Shown piece after piece: positions 23,417-33,689 of a DNA stretch of 64,000 bases. A model generated the notes under the pieces. It saw only the letters and a list, made by a program, of their open reading frames with translations, had not been told where the DNA came from and made no database searches. This DNA is from Peromyscus leucopus (Eukaryota; Chordata; Mammalia; Rodentia; Cricetidae), in NCBI RefSeq assembly GCF_004664715.2, contig NC_051071.1, positions 7,529,231 through 7,593,230 on the forward strand. The letters run 5' to 3'. The position numbers were made by a program, and so were the translations under genes. Numbering within the stretch: the first letter of the stretch is position 1; the number at the start of each line of letters is the position of its first letter.

Positions 23417-25009
23417 CTTGTGTCCTCTTTTCTTCACACTAGTTGTTCATCCATGTTCTGAGGCTTACTTCTACACAAACATCCTCATTTTGTGAATCAC
23501 TTAAACCTGGGAATTTCAGCTCTGCTGCAAGCTGCAAAATGAGGTCACACTTGACTGTTCAGACAGTGTGCCTTGGGAAATAACTGACTTTTTCATGCAG
23601 GGAATCAGAACTATGTTCTCCTCTGTGTCATGCACACAGATAGGAAAATCTATAAGAAACACACAACTAACTCTAACTCTGGGGGAAGTGACTAATGAGA
23701 CCCACTATGTCTTATCTATAAAAGATTTCAGTCTCCACCCTTTGGCACAAATAGTGTTATACAATCATACTTTGTATTGATTTTCTTCTTACTGTGGATA
23801 TTCATCCTTGCTATGGCCATTTGTCTTGCCATATTTGAGTTTGTGGAACAGCAAGTTAGGACAGGCTGGGTATCACCTTAAGGAAACAACTACCTGAATC
23901 TCTAGGGATTATCCTCTTGGCTTATGGGATTTGTTTTCTCATAGGTTGGATAATTAGGGATTCCGATGTTTATAAAAATGACTAAATATTTATGGTATTT
24001 TCATACAGTGGTCAGGACGATGGGCCAGTGAATTCTGTATAGAATCTTAAATGTATCCACACAACTCCTCTTCCTCAGATGATTTTTTCCTGAAGCTACA
24101 ACAGACCAGTCAAGAAATCCCTGCACTAGCTGATGAGATGAATGGGCAGCCAGTGTCTCTGTCATTAACTTTCACCGCACTGGCTAGATTGTTACAAGCT
24201 AGAGAACAACACGAATAAGGGAAATGTCTATTTCATATGTGAAAACAGAAGGCTAGCACAGATTTAGCAGAAACCAATCTAGGAGTGGGACAGTCGCTCT
24301 GTGGCCGTCAGCTAAGAGGGGCGTTTGATCAAGAACTTCCAGTTCCCCTGTATCTGAGTCACATCTCCACTTCAACACTGAAAAGCAGAGTATGCTCTCC
24401 ACACCACTGTGTATGATGTCCTGCTTCTGACAGTGTGCAGCATCCTCAAGGCGAAAATGTCAATCTGACATTTACTTAATTTACAAACAATCCTTTGAGA
24501 ATATTTCCAAGTCTACCTTTTCTCATTCCATCTTTGAGATCTCCCATTCCCCTTTTGATATTCTGTCTGATACTGGTATTAGTGGCTAACTTCTTCATCC
24601 TGACACCTCTGGACAAAGTACCACAGTTTTTCTTTATCTAATTGGTCTCATTAATTCACATAATACTTTCATCCATTTGAGCTGGATAAAATTAGTTCCT
24701 AAAGTTGTCAGTATCTGAAAACAGATACAATAAAGAAAAAAGAAACAAACACAAGAATATAACATTTAAATTGATTTTGGGAGAAATTCTTCATATAAAA
24801 ATTATATCATATATTTCTTATAATTTTATAATTATTATTGTAAATATTGTATACACAAACAATATGTGCTGGATTCTCTTTACTAGAATGTTGAGACTAT
24901 CATGTAGATTAGTTGAAATAAATTTTAACTTATTTATAGATCATTAGTCTCTTTTTCTGTTTTCTTTATCCTTTTAAATGTTACTTGTTTGTCAATAAAT
25001 TTCTTCCTT
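23417..25009. other. No recognised feature
   Basis: Unassigned sequence, AT-rich towards 24700-24950. No exon or repeat that I can defend. Confidence 0.45.
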
Positions 25010-25932
25010 CCTTCCCTCCTTTATTTATTTGTTTGTTTGTTTGTTTTACATCCTGGTGGCAGTTTCCCCTCCCTCCTTCCCTCCCAGCCCTTTCTCCCAT
25101 CTGCCTCTGTTCCCACCCACCCCCAATCCATTCCTCTTCCCTTTCTGTATAGGAAAGAGCAGGTCTCCCATGAGTGTCAGCAAAACATGGCATATCAAGC
25201 TACAGTAAGACCAAGAAGTACCCCTGTAGTGGGTAGCCATTGTAACTTTGGTCTGGAAGTTCTAACCCCCATTGAGGCTTCCGTAACTATCACGCCTACA
25301 AGGCGGGGCCAAGAGAGGGCCCTGATCTGGAGGCGCCACGCTTTCTTGTTTCCTGGACCCTGGATGCTAGAGGTAGACCGAGGAGAGTTCTTCAGAGAAC
25401 ACCGCTGGACTGCGCTGCGTCTTTCCCAGAACCCGCAACCTACCTACCTACCCCTTCATTTGTAAGTTATGCCACTAAATAAATCTCCCTTTTAACTACC
25501 TGGAGTGGCCTTAATAACTTCCCCAATACACCTCATGTATTAAGGCTGGGTAAGGTGACCCAATATGAGGAACAGAATCTCAAAAGCCTGTGAAAGAGTC
25601 AGAGACAGTCCCTGTTTCCACTGTTAGGAGTCCCACAGGAGACCAAGCTACACAACTGAAACACATATGCAGAGGGCTTGGGTCAGTCCCAGGCAGGTTC
25701 TCTGGTTATCAGTTCAGTCTCTGTGGGCCCCTGTGAGCCCAAGTTAATTGACTCTGTGAGTTGTCTTGTGATGTCCTTGACCCTTCTGGTCCTACACCCC
25801 TTCCTCCTCTTCTCCTGCAGGATTCCCCAAACTCTGCTTAAGGTTTGGCTGCATCTGCTTCTTCTACCAGTTGCTGGATAAAGCCTCTCTAATGACAATT
25901 GGGTTAGGCATCTGCTTCTATTGCTGGATAAA
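25010..25932 (-). mobile_element. LINE-1 3' region, antisense, split by an LTR
   Basis: T-rich head, then a C-rich segment (the L1 3'UTR polypurine region read in reverse), then 'ccatgagtgtcagcaaaaca'. After the LTR at 25225-25530 it resumes with 'catgtattaaggctgggtaa' and runs to 'ttgctggataaagcctctct'. The same L1 text, uninterrupted, is at 36330-36780. Confidence 0.85.
25225..25530 (+). mobile_element. Solo LTR inserted in the L1
   Basis: 306 bp starting 'tgtagtgggtagcc' and ending 'cccaataca', with AATAAA near 25478, cutting cleanly into L1 3' sequence. The empty site is visible by comparison with 36478-36502. Flanks cccc and cctc may be an imperfect 4-bp duplication. The GC-rich U3 resembles class II ERV LTRs; family not identified. 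Confidence 0.75.
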
Positions 25933-26127
25933 GCCTCTGCCTCTGCCTCTGCCTCTGCCTCTGCCTCTGCCTCTGCCTCTGCCTCTGCCTCCTCTGCCTC
26001 CTCTGCCTCCTCTGCCTCGTCTGCCTCTGCCTCTGCCTCTGCCTCTCTGCCTCTGCCTCTCTGTCTCTGCCTCTGCCTCTGCCTCTGCCTCTGCCTCTGC
26101 CTCTGCCTCTGCCTCTGCCTCTGCCTC
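25933..26127. repeat. (CTGCCT)n hexamer array with CTC variants
   Basis: About 195 bp of CTGCCT with interspersed CTCCTG units. The hexamer has no stop codon in any of six frames, so it creates open frames of 80-166 codons (Glu-Ala, Arg-Gly, Pro-Leu repeats) that are not genes. It directly joins a B1 3'-end remnant. Confidence 0.95.
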
Positions 26128-26132
26128 GGAAG

Positions 26133-26318
26133 GAAGGGCATGCACCACCACACCCAGCATGTATCTTTTATTTTATACAACATTTTTTGTTTTCCTATCT
26201 CTGTATTTAAATAGTCATATATCTGTTATTAAAAGCAGATTTGGGCTGGTGAGCTGGCTCAGGGTTTAAGAGTGCTTGTTTGTATTCTAGGGGGTGAGAG
26301 TTCAATTCCTAACACCAA
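26133..26318. repeat. 186-bp exact duplication, copy A
   Basis: Identical base for base to 33504-33689, same orientation. It comprises a B1 3'-end remnant ('gcatgcaccaccacacccag'), unique sequence and the first ~75 bp of a B3 SINE. Confidence 0.95.
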
Positions 26319-26425
26319 TGCTAGGCAGCTCACAACTACCTGTAATTCTAGTTCAAGGAGGTCTAATTCCCATTTTTGGCCTCCACAGGCACACACATAT
26401 ATGTGCAAATACTTGTAAGATGCAC
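26243..26425 (+). mobile_element. B3 SINE, sense
   Basis: 'gggctggtgagctggctcag', 'gagagttcaattcctaacac' and 'ggcctccacaggcacacaca' match the B3/B2 layout (box A, box B, 3' part). It ends at the LTR that starts at 26426. Confidence 0.85.
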
Positions 26426-26884
26426 TGTTAAATGGTCTTATTAATAAAAACCCAGAGCCAGAAATTGGGGTAAAAACTGAGAGATCAGAAAAGCACAAAG
26501 AAGCCAGCCATGTTCTTACCACTTGGAAATTCTCAACCCAAGAGACCTGCTTCCCATACAGCCACACCTATATGCCTTTCTGTTCTGCATTTCACTTCCT
26601 CTCTCCTCCCAGCTACATCACTTCCTGTCTGTCTGTACAGACCTTCAGACCTCTATGGTTAGTGCTGGGATTAAAGGTATATGTTACCATGCCTGACCCT
26701 GTTCCCCAGTGTGGCCTTGAACTCACAGAGATCTGGATGGATCTTTGTCTTCCAAATGCTAGGATAAAGGCATGTGCTACCATTGCCTGACTTCTATGTT
26801 TAGTATAGTGACTGGCTTTTTCCTATGATCCTCAGATAAGCTTTATTAGGGTATACAATGTATTGGGGGACACAATATATGACA
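26426..26884 (-). repeat. 3' LTR, B1-containing type
   Basis: 459 bp, TG to CA. Carries a complement of AATAAA ('tttattagggtatac') and two B1-derived pieces (about 26661-26695 and 26703-26792). Homologous to 336-879. Unlike the LTRs of the 3.8 and 13.7 kb elements. Confidence 0.8.
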
Positions 26885-26896
26885 TTTCCCCTTTTT
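26885..26896 (-). promoter_or_regulatory. Polypurine tract (complement)
   Basis: 'tttccccttttt' next to the LTR, giving AAAAAGGGGAAA on the minus strand. Nearly the same as the tract at 6341-6356. Confidence 0.8.
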
Positions 26897-28336
26897 GTCT
26901 AAAATAAAATATAAAAAAGTTATAACTAAAATAAGAAAAACCACATACAATAAGTACAATAACTATATACAACAGATACAAGCAATAAATACATCAACAA
27001 TGTCTAGTCCATTTGCATTTGAGAAATTCAGAGAAAATAGTACATTATCTATCTTATTTTGGTGAGTCCAAAATGTATCTAATTCACTTTCTATCCTAAC
27101 TTGTATTACCAACAGAAAACTATCTTTTGATGTCTTTCAAATTTATACACTTTACACCTCTTTAGTCAGTTTCTGTTCAGAAATTGTTAATAAGGGAAAC
27201 TATAACTATCTAATCTTCAACTCCTTCAGAGGCCCGAGAAGGATTAAAACAGGAAGTGCAAACAAGCAACTTCCAAAAAATGTGAGTTATAACAGAAACA
27301 GCCAACTGCCTGGACAGTCATCCAAGGTTTCTCTGTAATGTTAGGGCATCATCTTCAGTCTACAGGATTAGCATATCTGACAGACTCATCTGTGATGCAG
27401 GATTTTCCAAAGAGCCTTCCTACCTTGTCTTGACAAGGATCAGCAGTCCTTTCTTTTGTGTCCTGCTTGTCCATTTTGAACAGCATACTGTCAGAAGTTG
27501 ATGCAAAGGCACTTTCTTGCCCAGTTGCTAACTTTTGCCACAATGAAAGTACACTCCATATGGAGTTTCTTCAGTGCCCATCATCTTCTCTGAAGTAGAT
27601 TGGTGCTGCCAGGAGGAGACATGTCTCACAGTCATAAAAAAAAGAAAGACTATATGTTCTTAAAACACCTTAAATGCCATATTCTGTAGATTTCTGAAGG
27701 GTTTGAAGATGACCTATCTATCTAAAATATATCTATCTCTACTTGAACTTGAAAGCATACCTAATGTGACTACAAGTTCAATTGTAATGGCTAACTACTA
27801 ATTTACATTTCTTTTTATCCTAAATAGTTGGTAATAATAACTTTCAAGGATTAGCAAATTGGATTACTTTGTTAAGTGAACTATATAGGTACAATACCTT
27901 GAACAAGATTAGAAATATATGTGTAATATATTCTAACAAAATTAATCTCAAATTTGTATCAATATACAAAATTTATATACAATGTACAAAAATCTAATCC
28001 AATGTAACATATTCAAAACTAGTAGTTGCCTTTTAAAAGTATATTCAATAATTACATTTTATCTTATCAAATACTCATAGAAAGACATGCACATATTTAC
28101 TTAATAAAGCAGAAAATAAAATCTGAAAAGTAAATTTAAATGTAAGCAATTGGTTACAAATAGAAAAATGGTTATTGGGAAACTAATTGTTCATAGATTA
28201 TTACTGTAGATATTTAGGTTTTCTTGCTCTTATAACAGCTTAGGGAAAGTACAGTATAAACGACATGTTAAGTTTCTAAAAAGGTCATATGTATAATGTG
28301 TGTAACTTTCTTGGGCTTGTTGATTCATTTACTTTC
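26897..28336 (-). mobile_element. ERV internal 3' region, non-coding
   Basis: Aligns in the same orientation with 14040-14990 ('ctatcttattttggtgagtc', 'aaatgccatattctgtag'). Stops occur in all frames. Right part is AT-rich and ends at the L1 tail. Confidence 0.7.
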
Positions 28337-30765
28337 TCTATTTATTTATTTACTTATTTATTTATGTCTGAGATACTGCCATATTGATTTCCAAAGTGAC
28401 TGTACAAGTTTTTACTCCCAGCAGCAGTGGAGGAGTGTTCCCCTTTGCTCCACATTCTCTCCAGCATGAGTTGTCATCTGTGTTTTTGATCTTAGTCATT
28501 CTGACAGGTGTTCAGTAGAATCTCAAAGTCATTTTGATTTGCATTTCCATGATGGCTAAGGATGCTGAACATTTTTTTTTAGGTGTTTCTTGGCTAATTG
28601 AGATACTTCTGTTGAGAATTCCCTGTTTATATCTATACCTCACTTTTTAATTGAATTATTTGGTCTTTGATGTCTAGGTTCTAGAGTTATTTATATATTC
28701 TGGAAGACAGCTCTCTGTCACATATGGGGATGGTGTAAATTTTTTCCTACTCTTTATGGCTTCCTTTGTCTTACAGAAACTTTTCAGTTTCATGAGGTCC
28801 CATCTTTTAACTGTTGGTCTTAGTGTCTGCACTATTGGTTTTCTGTTTAGGAAGTTGTCTCCTGTGTCAATGCAGTCAAGGCTAGTCTTCACTTTCTCTT
28901 CTATCAGTTCAGTGTATCTGATTTCTTGATCTACTAGGACTTGAGTTTGTTTGTTTGTTTGTTTGTTTGTTTGTTTTCCAGGGTGATACACATGGATCTA
29001 TTTGCATTCTTCTACATTCCAATATCCAATTACTTCGGTACCATTTTTGAAGATGGTCCCCCTCCCCATATTATAATTGTGGCTTCTTTGCTGAAATTAA
29101 TGTGTCCATAGGTGTGTGGCTTTATGTCTGTATCTTTGATTCTATTCCATTGATCCTCCTGTTAGCTTTTGTTTGTTTTCTTTTTGTTTTGGGTTTTCTT
29201 TTGATTGTTGCTTTGTTGTTGTTTGGTTTTTCAGGATAAACCTGTCTGGTTTTATGCCAATAGTGTGTAGTTTTTAATTACCACAGCCCTGTAATAGAGC
29301 TTGAAATCTGGGATTGTGATATCAACAGAAGTTCATTTATTGTATGGAATTGTTTTAGCTATCCTGGTTTTTTTTTTTTTTTAAGTTTTTCCACATGAAG
29401 TTGAGTATTGTTCTTTCAAGGTCTATAAGAATCATGTTGGTATTTTAAGGGTGATTTGATCCTTTCATCTTCTGATATCTTCTCTGTTTTCTTTCTTCAA
29501 AGGCTTGAAGTTTTTATCATAAAAGTATTCCACTTGCTTGGTTAGAGCTACACCAAGATATTTTATATTATTTGAGGCTACTGAAAGGGATATTGATTCC
29601 CTGATTTCTTTCTCAGTGTTTTTATCATTTGTATATAAGAGAGCTCCTGATTTTTTTTTTCAAGTTACCCAGCTACTTCACTAAATGGGTTTGTCAATTC
29701 CCTGGTAGAAATTTGGGAGTTCATTGTGTATAATATCATATCATCCGTGAGTAATGATACTTTGACTTCGTCCTTTCCAATTTGTATCATCTGGATCTCC
29801 TTTAGTTGTCATTATACTAGCTAGAACTTCAAGCACTATATTGACTAGATATGGAGCAAGTGGATAGCCTTGTCTTGTTCCTGTTTAGTGGAATTGCTTT
29901 GAGTTTCTTTCTATACAATTTGATATTTTCTATTGGCTTGCTGCATAATGCTTTTATTATGTTTAGATATGTCCCTCATATCTCTTATCTCTCCAAGACT
30001 GAAGGGGTGTTGGATTTTGTCAAGGTTTTTTTCAGCATCAAATGAGATATTTTTTTTTAATTTGCTCATATGGTAGATTAAATTGACAAATATTCTCATG
30101 TGGAACCATCTCTGCATATCTGCAATGAAACCCACTGGCTGGTGGTATATGATCTTTTTGATATGGTCTTGGATTCCGGTTGCAAGAATTTTATTGATTA
30201 TTTGTACATCAATGTTCATGAGAGAGATTTTCTGTAATTCTCTTTTAGTTGTTGTATCTGTGAGGTTTGGATATCAGGGTGACTGTGGCCTCATAGAAAG
30301 AATTTGGAAATGTACCTTCTGATTCTATTTTGTGGAATAATTTGAGGAGTATTGGTATTAGTTCTTCTTTGAAGTCTGGTAGAATTCTGTGCTAACACCT
30401 TCTAGCCCTGGGCCTTTTTTTCCTTTGGTTAGGAGACTTTTAATGACTGCTTCTATTTTTTGGGGGTTATATAGGTCTAATTAAATTATTTATCTAATCT
30501 TGATTTAACTTTGGTAAGTTGTATCTATTGGGAAAATTGTCCATTTCTTTTAGATTTTCCAATTTTGTAGAGTACAGATTTTTGAAGTATGATCTGATGA
30601 TTCTCTGGATGTCCTTATTGTCTGTTGTCATGTCCCCTTTTTTGTTTCTGATTTTGTTAATTTGGATATTGTTTCTCTGCCTTTTAGTTTGTTTGGGTAA
30701 GGGTTTGTCTGTCTTGTTGGTTTTCTCAGAGAACCAGCTTTTTGTTTCATTGATTCTTTGTATCC
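28337..30765 (-). mobile_element. LINE-1 ORF2 insertion in ERV gag
   Basis: Minus-strand ORF2 from just before the RT domain to near the C-terminus, 5'-truncated. The 30494-30760 frame reads INETKSWFSEK...INKIRNKKGD...LYSTKLENL, characteristic of L1 ORF2p. 29911-30219 covers the first RT motifs ([30 protein letters not shown]). The active-site block keeps its two Asp (LLTDDMILYT, near 29740). 28674-28991 matches the C-terminal third. Several stops and frameshifts, so it is dead. The 3'UTR is absent: the element ends in a TAAATAAA-type tail (complement of 28338-28367). Confidence 0.9.
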
Positions 30766-32239
30766 TTTTGCATCCTATATCAGCATTTTCAAAAGCCAAA
30801 GATTGAATTAATACCTGTCTTAATTCTTGGTCTGATAATGCCTTGTTTATAGCCTTGGTCAGTCTTTGTAAGAATTCAGTAAATGTTTCCTTTCATCTCT
30901 GGAAGACCTTTGTATATAACTTGGTTGTATTCCTGGTTCTCACATCTTTCCCCAAGCATTTAAGGCTGCTGTGCTGCATATGGAAGTGTATGCTCATCAA
31001 GAAGAATTGTGCATCTTTGTCAGTGAACCAGCCCTCACCAAGAATTTGATCTTGGGAGATTTCAAAACCTCCAATCTTACCTTGCTGCTCAAGGGCCTTA
31101 GCTTCTTCTCTCAACCAGCTTTTCCATTTTAGTTGCTGGTTATATTCTAAAACAGCTGATACTGATTCCAGTCATTTGACCTGGTCCTATGTCTAGAAGA
31201 CCACGTATTTAACATCTGTTTCACATATGTTGAAGGTATACCATAGATAACTACAGCTTGATGTTCTTTAAATTTCTCTTATGTATAGGCTTCTGTATAT
31301 ATTCTACATATCCTTCAGGCTATTTATCAGTTGCTGGCTATTCACACACCGTTAAATGATATATATCATAATGGGAAGTGACTATTGGTAAGTTATCTCT
31401 AACTCTGTAAGGCACTGGTAATGTTATGACCTCTCTAGCCTTTCCCTTTTGCTTGTTAGCATTCTTATCATCATTTCTAACAGACTGCTCCAAAGCATGA
31501 AATTGATTAACCATAGCTTTTTCTAAATTCTATACCTCCTGTACTGTAAATGATTCCAGTGACTTCATGAAATCAATTTTTTTTTTGGTTTTTTCAAGAC
31601 AGGGTTTCTCTGTGTGGCTTTGTGCCTTTCCTGGAACTCACTCTGTAGACAAGGCTGGCCTCAAACTCACAGAGATCCGCCTGCCTCTGCCTCCTGAGTG
31701 CTGGGATTAGAGGTGTGTGCCACCACCGCCTGGCCCAAGCCCTAGCCGTTAAAGGCTAGGCTCACAACCAAAATACTTTTTATGTTCATCATAAACATAT
31801 GATTCCAAAGATTTCATTCAATCAATTAATAATGATCATTCCTCCTGAGAAATTATCTGTATGTCATTAATATTTCTTTGCAGACTTACTGAGTTATCCA
31901 TTAGTTTTTCATATTTATTTTCAATAGAATTAAATCTGGATGTCCATTTATTATTAGTGGACTGAAGTTCATGTGGTAAATTAGCAGATTTCAGAGAATG
32001 AGCCCTTTTCTTTAGGCTCTCATTACCACTTTGCAAAGTCTGTATCAGTCCCACTAATGTCTTATATTTGGTGTTGTTATTAAACCAGTTTTTTAATGAT
32101 ATGATATGAATTACTATGCTAATTTCCATTATGGCAAAAGTTGTATACATCCCAGGAAGTTATATATGTCTTATAAAATTTCATCCACAGTATAAACAAA
32201 GAAGTTCTTAAACTCCTGAATGGTTACATTATCTGCCAT
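30766..32239 (-). pseudogene. Betaretrovirus-like gag remnant (interrupted)
   Basis: Describes an old, dead ERV gag. One minus-strand frame from 31114 down to the L1 junction has a single TGA (30893-30895). It ends in a capsid major-homology-type block and 'SLAFENADIGC', typical of class II Gag capsids. The upstream part (31836-32150) is open for ~100 codons and Lys/Asn/Glu-rich with coiled-coil-like heptads. A candidate start is the ATG at 32239-32237, followed by an early stop. A B1 (31577-31735) breaks the frame, and the 3' part of gag is replaced by L1. Other explanations (host retrogene) are less likely given the LTR and internal homology. Confidence 0.7.
31577..31735 (-). mobile_element. 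B1 SINE inserted in gag remnant
   Basis: Complete B1 reverse complement ('agacagggtttctctgtgtg', 'gccaccaccgcctggcc') with poly-T head. No clear target duplication. Its right flank holds a short perfect hairpin (31738-31762). Confidence 0.9.
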
Positions 32240-32572
32240 GGTGTAAGAAATACTTAAAATTTGTAAAGGAAAGAAAATTTTTTCATTTTTTAATCAGTTT
32301 AAGATGTAAAATTATCAAGAAATTTACCTAAAATAAGATCCTTGAAAGATTGCCCTAAGTGTCCAGATGTTCCAGATGTAATTAACCAGGTTGACTGGTT
32401 CATTATACGATTTTTGCATATAGTATAGTGTTTTGCCAGTAGGTGTAGTACCAAAACAAGTCTGATGTGAGCTGACTCAGCTCCCTGAATGGGCTCCTGT
32501 GAATCAAACACTAACCCAGGCAACCCCTACCTATGAGTACTAGGACAGGCTGCCAGGACCACCACAAATGTA

Positions 32573-32573
<1 letters not shown>

Positions 32574-32623
<50 letters not shown>
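32574..32623. repeat. (AC)n microsatellite
   Basis: Twenty-five AC units without interruption. Confidence 0.97.
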
Positions 32624-32625
<2 letters not shown>

Positions 32626-33503
32626 GGCAGTAGCAGTGGCAGGAATTTCAAAAGATGGAGTTGGCTGCAGCTAAGCTGAACAGATTCAAAAGTAAAGGAA
32701 CAGCCTGCTGGCAATCTCTTACCAGGTGGAGGGCTGTGACTCCATCTGGCCACTACAAGCACAGGACTAGGAAGGCGCCTAGTGCAGGAACCTTTCTCTC
32801 TGACATGGTGCTCTATCTGCCACTGAACGCACGTGCTTCTTACAGCAGTTACAGGAAATGCTGCCACATGAGACACCTGTCTTGGGAGTGCCTGGCTCAC
32901 ATGCTGTCTGAGCTGTTTGGCCGACAGGCTCCCACACAGCTGCCTTATGCAGGTGGTCACCTGAGCAAGGGATCAGGCAGCTCCTGGGAGGTTTGAGCTG
33001 TGTTCGGGCTCTACAGGGCAGAGAAACTCACCAGCAGCTGCCCACAGGCATTAGGGTTCAGTTATGCAAGTAGCCCCCATAGGAGCACATGGAATTCAGA
33101 TCCACGTGGTTGGATGCCAGATAATGCAAGAAATCCATGGGAGTCTGCTTATCAGGTAAAAAGAATTTATTAGGAAAGAAAATTCACAAAAACCCAGTAA
33201 GAGAATTGTCACAAGGTCCTGATAGACGGAGTCAGAACTAACTGTTCTGTTGCCTGAGTCAGTTCCCACCACCCAAGCCCATGTGGGAAAGAAGAAAGTG
33301 GCATACATCCATTTCAGGTTTTAAGGGTATCCCAAGGACACACCCTGGGGCAGGTACTTCAAGGTTATAGCTAGAAGAGTTACCTGGTATATCTCAAGGG
33401 CCTGTACCTCAAGGTCATACGTAAAACAGAGATCCACTACATGACTGTTCTGTGTTCCCTAAGCTTCCTGTACCATTTTAGACATGTTCTTCTTTAGGTT
33501 AGA
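32624..33503 (-). other. GC-richer segment, possibly antisense LTR sequence
   Basis: 32640-33070 is less AT-rich with overlapping chance frames on both strands (32655-32996 plus, 32511-32960 minus). 33150-33500 contains 'aagaatttattaggaaag', which would be AATAAA on the minus strand, and an LTR-like layout, but I find no partner LTR or named family. It could include the missing 5' LTR of the ERV to its left in a different family. Confidence 0.3.
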
Positions 33504-33689
33504 GAAGGGCATGCACCACCACACCCAGCATGTATCTTTTATTTTATACAACATTTTTTGTTTTCCTATCTCTGTATTTAAATAGTCATATATCTGTTAT
33601 TAAAAGCAGATTTGGGCTGGTGAGCTGGCTCAGGGTTTAAGAGTGCTTGTTTGTATTCTAGGGGGTGAGAGTTCAATTCCTAACACCAA
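33504..33689. repeat. 186-bp exact duplication, copy B
   Basis: Identical to 26133-26318, offset 7371 bp, direct orientation. Both edges cut through elements that are intact only at copy A: the B1 remnant on the left and the B3 SINE truncated mid-body on the right. So this is the derived copy. Confidence 0.95.

Larger units (their letters stand above)
26426..32560 (-). mobile_element. Class II ERV with gag remnant, split by L1 and B1
   Basis: Minus-strand provirus remnant. 3' LTR 26426-26884, polypurine complement 26885-26896, and an internal 3' region 26897-28330 homologous to the two short ERVs at 3.8 and 13.7 kb. A LINE-1 insert follows (28337-30765), then gag remnant (30766-31576 and 31736-32239) split by a B1, then leader-like sequence. 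I see no pol, env or 5' LTR; the 5' LTR should lie right of 32240. The element appears to have lost most of its coding region before or after the L1 arrived. Confidence 0.7.

Noticed and set aside
24989..25465. 158-codon plus-strand frame
   Set aside because: Runs from antisense L1 3'UTR into the solo LTR; a chance frame across two mobile elements.
25683..26269. Overlapping long frames on both strands (80-166 codons; Glu-Ala, Arg-Gly, Pro-Leu repeats)
   Set aside because: Produced by the stop-free CTGCCT hexamer array; low complexity in every frame and located in L1/B1 repeats.
32511..32996. Frames of 149 and 113 codons on opposite strands
   Set aside because: They overlap each other, one includes the AC microsatellite (poly-Cys-Val), and neither shows a motif.
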